From Lutimonas vermicola (GTDB lineage Bacteria; Bacteroidota; Bacteroidia; Flavobacteriales; Flavobacteriaceae), in assembly GCF_038433205.1 (NCBI RefSeq), contig NZ_JBCDNA010000003.1, positions 806,001 through 870,000 on the forward strand: 64,000 bases of DNA, read 5' to 3'. The notes under the pieces are model-generated. The model was not told the DNA's origin and did no database searches. It saw nothing but the letters and a program-made list of their open reading frames with translations. This document shows, piece by piece, positions 50,648-57,838 of the stretch. Both the position numbers and the translations under genes were made by a program. Each line of letters begins with the position of its first letter. Position 1 is the first letter of the stretch.

Positions 50648-51097
50648 ATGAAAATATTAAAAAGTAGGCTAAGGGAGATTCAAGCAAAATACAAAACAGT
50701 TAAGGACGTTAACAATGCTTGTATCCATAGTTCTAAAGATGTTGCTAATTATTTTAGGCGCATATTTCCAGTGGAGTTGGACGACAGAGAATCAATGGTT
50801 GTCTTGTATTTAAATAACTCCAACACCACCGTTGGGTACTCAATAGCGGGAATTGGGGGAATCACGAGTACAGTAGTTGATGTAAGGCTAATTTTAAGAG
50901 ACGGATTGCTTACGGGAAGCACATCCATGATAATTTGCCACAATCATCCATCAGGTAGTCTTAAACCAAGCCAGGCGGACCTTAATCTTACTAAGAAAGT
51001 AAAGACGGCTGCAAAGGTTATGGATATCACACTGTTGGATAGTTTGATCCTTACTGAGGATTCTTATTATAGCTTTGCTGATGAAGGCAAACTTTAA
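50648..51097 (+). CDS. RadC-like JAB/MPN domain protein
   Basis: A 149-residue RadC/DUF2466 protein. The metal-binding motif ICHNHPSGSLKPSQAD (HxHPSG-x8-D, about residues 97-112) is intact, and a conserved Glu-containing strand precedes it (RIFPVELDDRESMVVLYLNN). The N-terminal helix-hairpin-helix region of chromosomal RadC is missing, as in most mobile-element copies. Despite the old name it is not established as a repair protein; JAB folds are metallo-isopeptidases. It ends next to a tRNA 3'-end fragment, suggesting that it once marked an element end. Confidence 0.9.
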   Translation: MKILKSRLREIQAKYKTVKDVNNACIHSSKDVANYFRRIFPVELDDRESMVVLYLNNSNTTVGYSIAGIGGITSTVVDVRLILRDGLLTGSTSMIICHNHPSGSLKPSQADLNLTKKVKTAAKVMDITLLDSLILTEDSYYSFADEGKL

Positions 51098-51102
51098 CAA
51101 CA

Positions 51103-51124
51103 GGTTCGAATCCCAAGGGTCCAC
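51103..51124 (+). repeat. tRNA 3'-end fragment (att-like), followed by a terminator
   Basis: 22 bases containing GGTTCGAATCCCAA followed by GGGTCCAC: a T-loop, 3' T-stem and acceptor end, with no matching 5' tRNA part. AACTCC (51125-51130) and GGAGTT (51161-51166) plus T8 form a terminator right after it. The piece looks like an attachment-site remnant from a tRNA starting GGACCC, perhaps tRNA-Met(CAT) (inference). Confidence 0.6.
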
Positions 51125-51390
51125 AACTCCAAAACATAGAGAAGCTTTCCAAGAAATTGGGGAGTTTTTTTTGTTTGGACCTGTTTGTGGATTAGTTCCA
51201 GCCTATACCCTTAGGAGGCATATTAGTCTTAATCGGGTAATTTATTTGATATTTATGAAATGCTGTTCAAATTTATTCAGTAGCTTTAACAAAGAAAAAT
51301 TGGTAATTATTCTCTCTAATTTTCGCTTTGATATGAGGCATTAATTTTCTTCAATTTCCAACATTAATCTCAAAATTTAAAAACCTTTGA

Positions 51391-52671
51391 ATGACAAAGA
51401 ATAAGAACTCAAATAAAAAGGAAAAAGATAATGATTACAATATAGCAAAAGATAATAAAAATTCAGTTGAGAAAATTCTTAAAACCTTTAAAGAAAACCT
51501 GCATGGAGTTCGTTTTTATTTTAACAAATTTGGTGTTTTAGCAGAAGGAGAGGATGATGATGCGCAAAAAAGTGCTGAAGAATTCAGTAGGGATTTTTTT
51601 GAAATTTTAGATAATATTGAAGAACCTATAAAAAATACCAAATCTGATCAATCTGATGAGAAACCCATAAAAATATCAGATGATAAAATCAAGAAGTTAG
51701 TGGAAATGATGAGAAAGAGGCCAAAATTATCTGTGCAAAATTTTGAAATTTTATCCTCAAGCTCCTTTTTAATGCTTAATAACTATTTTGAATATTTAAT
51801 TGCGGATCTTTTAACTTATCACTATACAAAATTTAAAAATACTTTAAATTCTAAAGAGTTTAAAATTTCGCTTAAGGAAATAGATGAGTATGATAGCATT
51901 GCCGATTTGGAAAAGCATTTGATTTTCAGAGAGGTAGAGACCATGTTGATCGAAATGCCTTTTGATTCTTTACTTAAACATTTTGAGAAAAAATTAAATA
52001 TTAGTTTAAGTAATGAAATTGTTGACTGGAAAATCATTAATGAATGTAGAGAGAGAAGACATATTATAGTTCATAATGCTTCAAAAGTTAACAAAAAATA
52101 CATTTTAAGAACTAACAACCCTGATGGAAAGAAGATTGGTGATAAAATTATAGTAGATAGAAAATACTTTGAAAGCGTGTTTAGTGAAATACGTTTAGCG
52201 GGATTACTTCTTTCTTATGAATGTTGGGGGAATTGGGATAATAACAAAACCTTAAAAGCCATCAAAAGTATGTTGGATGAGTCATTTGACAGTTTATCTC
52301 AAAATGAAATTATGTTCTGTTACAAATTATCACAATACATTGGAAAAATTGAACCGAGAAACGATGAACAAGAAGATGCTTTGTTGAGAGCTAAATTTAA
52401 TATGTGTATTTCACTTAAGATGCAAAATAAAACAACAGAATTAAATAAGGTTTTAAAAACAATAAAAGTAGGAACTTGTACACCATTATTTAAGCTTGCA
52501 CATGCGATATTATCCAACAAAAATGATTCGATTATTATTGAGTTTGCAGAAGATTCTCTCAAACTAGAAGAAATTGACTTTGAGGATTATAAAAGTTGGC
52601 CATTGTTTCAATTTACTCGGAGTGAGAAGGTTCTTAATGAACAAATGGAACAAATATTTAATCCCGAATAG
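51391..52671 (+). CDS. HEPN-motif protein (putative RNase)
   Basis: A 426-residue, soluble, mostly helical protein. A 60-residue acidic N-terminus leads to a helical domain containing CRERRHIIVHNAS (about residues 217-229). That is the R-x4-H motif of HEPN nucleases, in a context (helix VQNFEILSSSSFLMLNNYFEYLIADLL before it) like RiboL-PSP/ApeA-type HEPN domains. The C-terminal 170 residues are helical and TPR-like. HEPN proteins are frequent RNase effectors in anti-phage and toxin systems. It is followed after 64 bases by a DUF6602 gene on the same strand, probably one operon. The start ATG at 51391 begins a Lys/Asn/Asp-rich leader; a later start is possible. Confidence 0.72.
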   Translation: MTKNKNSNKKEKDNDYNIAKDNKNSVEKILKTFKENLHGVRFYFNKFGVLAEGEDDDAQKSAEEFSRDFFEILDNIEEPIKNTKSDQSDEKPIKISDDKIKKLVEMMRKRPKLSVQNFEILSSSSFLMLNNYFEYLIADLLTYHYTKFKNTLNSKEFKISLKEIDEYDSIADLEKHLIFREVETMLIEMPFDSLLKHFEKKLNISLSNEIVDWKIINECRERRHIIVHNASKVNKKYILRTNNPDGKKIGDKIIVDRKYFESVFSEIRLAGLLLSYECWGNWDNNKTLKAIKSMLDESFDSLSQNEIMFCYKLSQYIGKIEPRNDEQEDALLRAKFNMCISLKMQNKTTELNKVLKTIKVGTCTPLFKLAHAILSNKNDSIIIEFAEDSLKLEEIDFEDYKSWPLFQFTRSEKVLNEQMEQIFNPE

Positions 52672-52735
52672 ATTTTAAACTCGATCCTTAAAAATGTATG
52701 ACAAAATATCCAAATTATTATAAATTCTTTAATTA

Positions 52736-53494
52736 ATGAATACTATAGATTTTCATAAAACTACTACAAAAGAATTGTTAGCAATAAAAGATAGAGTGCG
52801 ACTGCTTATAAACCATTGGGGTGAAGATGGTCGTTATCAAGAGGCTGTTCTTAAAAGTGTAATTAGTAGATTTCTTCCAGAAAAGTTTAAAATAGTTACG
52901 GGTTTTGTCATTAATCAAACACAAGAACGCGGAGTACATGAGGCTAGTAAGCAAATTGACATAATAATCTATAATTCCGAATTCCCTGTGTTATTTAAGG
53001 AAGGTGATTTTTATATAGTTACTGCTGATTCTGTTGAAGGTATAATTGAAGTCAAAGCTAACTTAAAAAATCAAGGAGTAGAAAATGTTGTTCGAAAAGC
53101 TAATGAAATAGGTCAATTTATATATAACTCTAAATCTAAAACGTATAAAAAAAAGTTATTTAATGGAATATTTTCGTTCGCTGGACACGAAAGGCTCAAA
53201 ATAAACAATAGCGTTACAGTCCAAAACTCAATAAGAAATTCTGAAAATACTGTTAGAAATGATCCTAATATGAATGCTTTTAAAGTAAATCATATCAGTT
53301 TTAATAAGGATAAATTCTATAAGTACTGGAATCAGAGTGAACCAGATGATGGAGGTATTTTATATGAAATAAATGATTTATCTTTTTCGTTTTTAATATC
53401 GAATTTGATAGCACATCTGAAATCTGATTCGGTATTTTCAAATAATAAACTATGGTTTCCAGTTGAGAAAAGCCTCAAGGCTCAAAGAATATGA
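52736..53494 (+). CDS. DUF6602 domain-containing protein (nuclease-like)
   Basis: A 252-residue protein. The N-terminal helix (FHKTTTKELLAIKDRVRLLINHWGEDGRYQE) and the core FLPEKFKIVTGFVI ... KQIDIIIYNSEFPVLFKEGDFYIVTADSVEGIIEVKANLK match DUF6602. The core order (Asp in QIDIIIYN, then E-V-K in IIEVKANL) is that of a PD-(D/E)XK nuclease fold, so DNA or RNA cleavage is plausible but unproven. It follows the HEPN gene in the same direction and probably works with it. Both have island-like AT-rich composition. Confidence 0.78.
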   Translation: MNTIDFHKTTTKELLAIKDRVRLLINHWGEDGRYQEAVLKSVISRFLPEKFKIVTGFVINQTQERGVHEASKQIDIIIYNSEFPVLFKEGDFYIVTADSVEGIIEVKANLKNQGVENVVRKANEIGQFIYNSKSKTYKKKLFNGIFSFAGHERLKINNSVTVQNSIRNSENTVRNDPNMNAFKVNHISFNKDKFYKYWNQSEPDDGGILYEINDLSFSFLISNLIAHLKSDSVFSNNKLWFPVEKSLKAQRI

Positions 53495-53688
53495 AAAAAC
53501 TAATGAGAATTCCTTAAACTGTGCATAATTAATACATCTCAGGGGGGGTACTTGCGGATATAACTTCACTTATTTATAAACCACCGCCCACGAGATATTT
53601 TTGAGAGTTGAAACATATGATAGATTAAGTTTACAGACAATAAGATAACTACTTCAAAAGTTACAACCGAATTGATGCTAGAATGATA

Positions 53689-55302
53689 TTATTTTATAAC
53701 ACCTTGAATATTGCCATTAATATAATTTTGCTTGATATGAAGCTTTCCAGACCAAAATTGTTCAGATATTCCTTCACGCAGGCCATTCTTATAAAAGCAT
53801 CGTCGATGTAATTGTCCATATCCGTCATACTCTTCGTAAACTCCTTCCAGCAGCCCATTCTTATAAAAGCATCGTCGATCTAATCCCCCATACGCGTTAT
53901 ATTCTTCGAAAACTCCTTCGAGAAGACCATTCTTGTAAAAACACTTCTTAGATAATTTTCCATCCTGAAAATAGCTTTCAAAAGGTCCGTCGCACATTTC
54001 ATCACAATCAAAAGAGCCTTTTTCAATTAACTCACCTGACCTGTCATAAATCTCATAAGGACCATGTTTCCTTCTACTTTCGTCCAAAGTAATTCGATAA
54101 TGCAATTTTTCATTATCATGATATTTATAAAATGTATCATTACTATACTGTTCGGTAATTTGACCATTTTTGGAAAACCTATCAAATGAGCTGTCGTAAA
54201 GATCCCCTCTCTCTTTTAATTGTGCATTGTTGTAGTATACTTGATAGTCTCCTCTGAATCCATAAATCTCATCATTTTCATATCTAAATCTAAACTTTGG
54301 TTGACAATTCCTATAAAAGAGTTCGAAGGTTTTGATTCTCTTATCTATTTTATAGCCTTCATCGATATTGAGTGTATAATCAAACTTCAACCGACCGTTA
54401 TCAAAGTATGATTTACAATTTACATGGTTGCCATCACTTGAAATTTCCAATATTAATCCATCATCATTGAGTAGTTCTTTAAAACCTAATTTAGATAATA
54501 ATTTTTTCTGTCTTTTGAAGTGGTCATTTAATTTCAACAGTAAATCCGGCTCCCATTTATGATCACAAATTATAAAATAGAAATTGTCATAAGTAGAGTC
54601 TGGTTTTTCTAATTCAGGTTTTACTTTATTACCATCTTTAAAAGATAACTGTCCATTTTTATAATAGGATATATAAGGCCCATGGATAAATCCATTTATA
54701 TAACTACATTTTTCTCTTAGCTGGCCATTTTCATGATAAGCTATATAAGGCCCATCTATTAGATCCTGTTTATAAGTACATTTTTTTCTTAGCTGGCCAT
54801 TTTCATGATAAGCTATATAAGGCCCATCTAATAGGTATTGTTTATAAAAACACTTTACTTCAAGTTGACCGTTTTCATAATAAGTTACATAAGGCCCGTT
54901 TAAATCTCCATTAACATAACTGCATTTTTCCTTTTGTTGACCACTTTGAAAATAAGATTCATTGGGTCCGTTTATATCTCCATTAGCATAAACACATTGT
55001 TTACTTAGCTGACCGTTTTCATGATAACATTTATAAGGCCCGTTTATATTTCCATTAGCATAACTGCATTTTTTCTTTAGTTGACCGTTTTTATAATAAG
55101 ATTCATAAAGACCCTCAAATTCATACGGCCCATCTATTAGTAGACTTTTATAACAACATTTTTCTTTTAGTTGCCCATTTGGATAATATTCTTCGAAAGG
55201 ACCGCAATAATATCCGTAATCACGACTGCCTTTTCGCTTTAAAGAGCCATCTTTAAAATATTCCTCAAATGGACCTTCGTCCATGGATTCTTTTGGAGCC
55301 AT
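53689..55302 (-). CDS. YwqK/MORN-variant repeat protein
   Basis: A 537-residue protein made almost entirely of ~22-24-residue repeats of the type NGQLKEKCSYINGDINGPYISYYE (about 16 copies), with an unusual non-repeat middle (about residues 232-300) containing FYFIICDHKWEPDLLLKLNDHF. It has the repeats found in 'toxin-antitoxin system YwqK family antitoxin' proteins, related to MORN repeats. No signal peptide is present. At the DNA level neighbouring repeats (54,720-54,840) are nearly identical, indicating recent duplication. The repeats probably form a long beta-solenoid-like surface for protein or membrane contact. No adjacent toxin gene was recognised. Confidence 0.82.
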   Translation of the reverse strand: MAPKESMDEGPFEEYFKDGSLKRKGSRDYGYYCGPFEEYYPNGQLKEKCCYKSLLIDGPYEFEGLYESYYKNGQLKKKCSYANGNINGPYKCYHENGQLSKQCVYANGDINGPNESYFQSGQQKEKCSYVNGDLNGPYVTYYENGQLEVKCFYKQYLLDGPYIAYHENGQLRKKCTYKQDLIDGPYIAYHENGQLREKCSYINGFIHGPYISYYKNGQLSFKDGNKVKPELEKPDSTYDNFYFIICDHKWEPDLLLKLNDHFKRQKKLLSKLGFKELLNDDGLILEISSDGNHVNCKSYFDNGRLKFDYTLNIDEGYKIDKRIKTFELFYRNCQPKFRFRYENDEIYGFRGDYQVYYNNAQLKERGDLYDSSFDRFSKNGQITEQYSNDTFYKYHDNEKLHYRITLDESRRKHGPYEIYDRSGELIEKGSFDCDEMCDGPFESYFQDGKLSKKCFYKNGLLEGVFEEYNAYGGLDRRCFYKNGLLEGVYEEYDGYGQLHRRCFYKNGLREGISEQFWSGKLHIKQNYINGNIQGVIK

Positions 55303-55411
55303 ACTTATTCAATTATTATGAAGAAACAATATTAATTTTTGGACACTATTCCTAGTGATGTAAAGTTAATAAGTGAAATATTAATTATCGGTTTTGATTA
55401 GATTTATTGTA

Positions 55412-55453
55412 TACCCTCATCAGGGTATTTTTGCATAAGACTAATATTTATCA
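55412..55453 (+). promoter_or_regulatory. Compound motif TACCCTCATCAGGGTAT - 13 bases - TAATATTTATCA
   Basis: An inverted repeat (ACCCT/AGGGT), then 13 bases, then a TGATATATATCA-like box, with the same spacing as in blocks A and B at 2089-2132 and 3358-3401. It lies 52 bases upstream of the next gene's start and is probably a promoter or regulator site. Confidence 0.5.
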
Positions 55454-55504
55454 TGAATATTGTAGTACATTCATGATACCTTTCAAGGGAATAATATTAA
55501 AAAT

Positions 55505-56377
55505 TTGCCTGAAATCATACGAGATAATTGTTTTTCCCTTTTTATAATCCTGGTTCTATATTTTTCCAGCAACATTTATGCGGAACAAATCAGAGAGGTG
55601 AAGGATTGTATTGAATTTCAAGACGAGGATATACTTGTGTCAGAATTTCATAGGTTCTTAGTCCAAGAGACTGATATGGGTTGGTTTAAACAATATGTTA
55701 CAATTACATATAAAAATAAGATAGAGAATTTTAATGTTAGAATTCTTTGGCTTCCGACCAATAACCCTGCTCCTATCCATAAAATATCTGGACCAGGTAT
55801 AATTGAATTTACTGATCCAATAAAATCTACTCGATTTACAATTACACGTGGAGATCTTGTTTTTACTCCTGAAAGAATGGGAATAGATTCGTTAGAACAA
55901 AGATGGAGTCTATTGGATAAAACTTTTGAGTTGCAATTTGAAACACGGGCAATTAAAGATCGAATCACTGTTGGCAGTGTTACAGAACCTTTCTTTTTTT
56001 ACGATGTTGATTTTGATAATGACCCGGAACTTTTAATCACTGAAGTCGCAGCTGGGCAACAACTAAGTAATACTTATAAAGTATATAACCTCGATGAATC
56101 TAGTTTTGCTAGTGATTCTGATCAGATAACGAACTTAAAACCATTTTCATTACTTAATGATTTTACAGAGTTTAATAAAATGGATAAGACAATTCATATT
56201 GACAATTATTTAGGAGGTGGAAATACGGAAACTTCTATTTATAAAAAAGTCAATCCAAGTGAATTTAAATTGATTTCAATAATCAAATATTCCTGGGAGG
56301 AGAAAGTAACGTTTGAGTTTGTTGATGATGAAATGATTGAGGTGAAAAGTGAGCAAATTAATGAATACAATAATTGA
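55505..56377 (+). CDS. Hypothetical exported protein
   Basis: A 290-residue protein of unknown family. The N-terminus (NCFSLFIILVLYFSSNIYAEQ) looks like a signal peptide, so it is likely periplasmic. The rest is beta-rich with FYDVDFDNDPELLITEVAAGQQ (a VCBS/FG-GAP-like D-x-D-x-D pattern that may bind calcium) and a C-terminal part with LISIIKYSWEEKVTFEFV. The only start consistent with the signal peptide is TTG at 55505. It lies between the YwqK gene (divergent) and the NERD-helicase operon (convergent), probably as an independent unit. Confidence 0.6.
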   Translation: MPEIIRDNCFSLFIILVLYFSSNIYAEQIREVKDCIEFQDEDILVSEFHRFLVQETDMGWFKQYVTITYKNKIENFNVRILWLPTNNPAPIHKISGPGIIEFTDPIKSTRFTITRGDLVFTPERMGIDSLEQRWSLLDKTFELQFETRAIKDRITVGSVTEPFFFYDVDFDNDPELLITEVAAGQQLSNTYKVYNLDESSFASDSDQITNLKPFSLLNDFTEFNKMDKTIHIDNYLGGGNTETSIYKKVNPSEFKLISIIKYSWEEKVTFEFVDDEMIEVKSEQINEYNN

Positions 56378-56401
56378 GCATAACTTTATCATAAAGGATC
56401 A

Positions 56402-57838
56402 CTATAACAGTTTGAGTATTCTTGCCTGTTCCTTTTTTCCTTCTCTAGAAGGAAGAACATTGAAAACAACTTTACTTCCTACATCAACTTTAGGTGTCAA
56501 ATGGGAATTAGCTGAAAGATTAAAATAGTATCTATCATTATCACATGTAAGAAAACCATCCTTCCCACGATCATTATCATGTAGTATTTTTACTATCTCA
56601 CCTTCAAGTTTACTTTCTCTTGTTTTAAATTTGGAGGTATGAACTCTTTTGGAACTTAGATTACTCCAATATTTTTTCAATTCAATCTTTAAGTTTTTAA
56701 TATTTGATAATTGTATTTCACTTTCTGAGAATTGGCCTAACTCATTAAATATTTTTTGAGGGACTCTCCATTCTGCCTCTTGCCTTATAAGTTTAGAAAG
56801 AGAAATGTGCTTAAAGGCTAAATCTGATTGTCCCTTCTTGATAAGAATTTTACCTATTAGAAATAACAAATCAACCTTGAATTCAATAGGGCCAAAATTA
56901 TTAATGGCATCCATAGAAAGTTTATATGCTCGCTCATAATCTTTTTTCTCCAAGTAGAGCTCTGCCAACTCCTTTTGAATAAACCACTCTCTTTTCTTTT
57001 TGAGAATATTCTCAAACTCTTCAATTGTATCATCAGTATTGCCAAGATTTTTCTTTGAGAGTGCAATTCGTCGAGACAACCAAATATCATTGGAATAATG
57101 AAAGATCTTAATATTTTCAAGAGCCTTTTTTGATATTTCAAAACACTCTTGCCATTCTCCTAATTTCATTAATGCCTTAGTTTTGTATGCATACCAGTTC
57201 TCAAAGTCTGAAGCAAGCTCCATTTTCTTTAACTGACCTTTTCTTTGAACCTCGATTGTCGAACATTCTTTACAAAGCTCGTTTGGTTTGATGCTATTAC
57301 AGAACTCATTTACTAGTTTCCAATTAGGAGCAGGCTTTTTCTTTTCCGTTTTTAAAACAATTGAAAACAAGTTGGAAACTACAGTTTTAGAATAGTCAGT
57401 CTTTAAAGGTAATAAAATGGGTATAAGGCTCTCTATTCTATCAATTAACTCACTTTTGTCATAATGAAAATTGTGATTTATATTTTCTTCTTCATCTTCA
57501 TCTTCATCAAATAAATAGATTTCATCTTCATCTTCATGCGAGTTGTCATTCTCAGCTTTGTAATTTGACCAAAGTAACCAACCATAAGCAGTCAAAACTC
57601 TTTCTTTAGTCTTGCTGTTTATGGTAACATCATATATTTCTAAAAATTGATAACTTGCTTCAAAATGGTTAGTAAACCTTAAACTAGATATGATATCCGA
57701 AATGAGATATTCATTATTAGATATTTGCTCTTTGGAAAAATCACCCTTATGCTCTTTAAAAAAAGTAAGTGCTTCATTAAATTTCTTTCCCCTTTTTAAG
57801 TCTGATATATGTCTACTAAAATCAAAAAGTGATGCCAT
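56402..57838 (-). CDS. TPR-like protein with C-terminal cold-shock/OB-like domain
   Basis: A 478-residue soluble protein. Most of it is helical repeats resembling TPRs (for example WECFEISKKALENIKIF, AELYLEKKDYERAYKLSMDAINNFG). Residues ~405-478 (KLEGEIVKILHDNDRGKDGFLTCDNDRYYFNLSANSHLTPKVDVGSKVVFNVLPS) have the pattern of a cold-shock/OB-fold nucleic-acid-binding domain. An acidic Asp/Glu run (EDEDEIYLFDEDEDEEE) lies near residue 105-125. It is the last gene of a four-gene operon and overlaps the NERD-helicase stop by one base (TAATG), so it is produced with it. It may recruit or guide the helicase; function unknown. Confidence 0.72.
   Translation of the reverse strand: MASLFDFSRHISDLKRGKKFNEALTFFKEHKGDFSKEQISNNEYLISDIISSLRFTNHFEASYQFLEIYDVTINSKTKERVLTAYGWLLWSNYKAENDNSHEDEDEIYLFDEDEDEEENINHNFHYDKSELIDRIESLIPILLPLKTDYSKTVVSNLFSIVLKTEKKKPAPNWKLVNEFCNSIKPNELCKECSTIEVQRKGQLKKMELASDFENWYAYKTKALMKLGEWQECFEISKKALENIKIFHYSNDIWLSRRIALSKKNLGNTDDTIEEFENILKKKREWFIQKELAELYLEKKDYERAYKLSMDAINNFGPIEFKVDLLFLIGKILIKKGQSDLAFKHISLSKLIRQEAEWRVPQKIFNELGQFSESEIQLSNIKNLKIELKKYWSNLSSKRVHTSKFKTRESKLEGEIVKILHDNDRGKDGFLTCDNDRYYFNLSANSHLTPKVDVGSKVVFNVLPSREGKKEQARILKLL

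Noticed and set aside
51103..51124. Possible functional tRNA
   Set aside because: Only the T-loop and 3' acceptor half are present; no D-arm or anticodon arm lies upstream, where the RadC-like gene ends.
55505..56377. Membership of the exported protein gene in the four-gene defence candidate
   Set aside because: It is on the opposite strand, converges with the operon and has its own upstream motif, so it is treated as separate.
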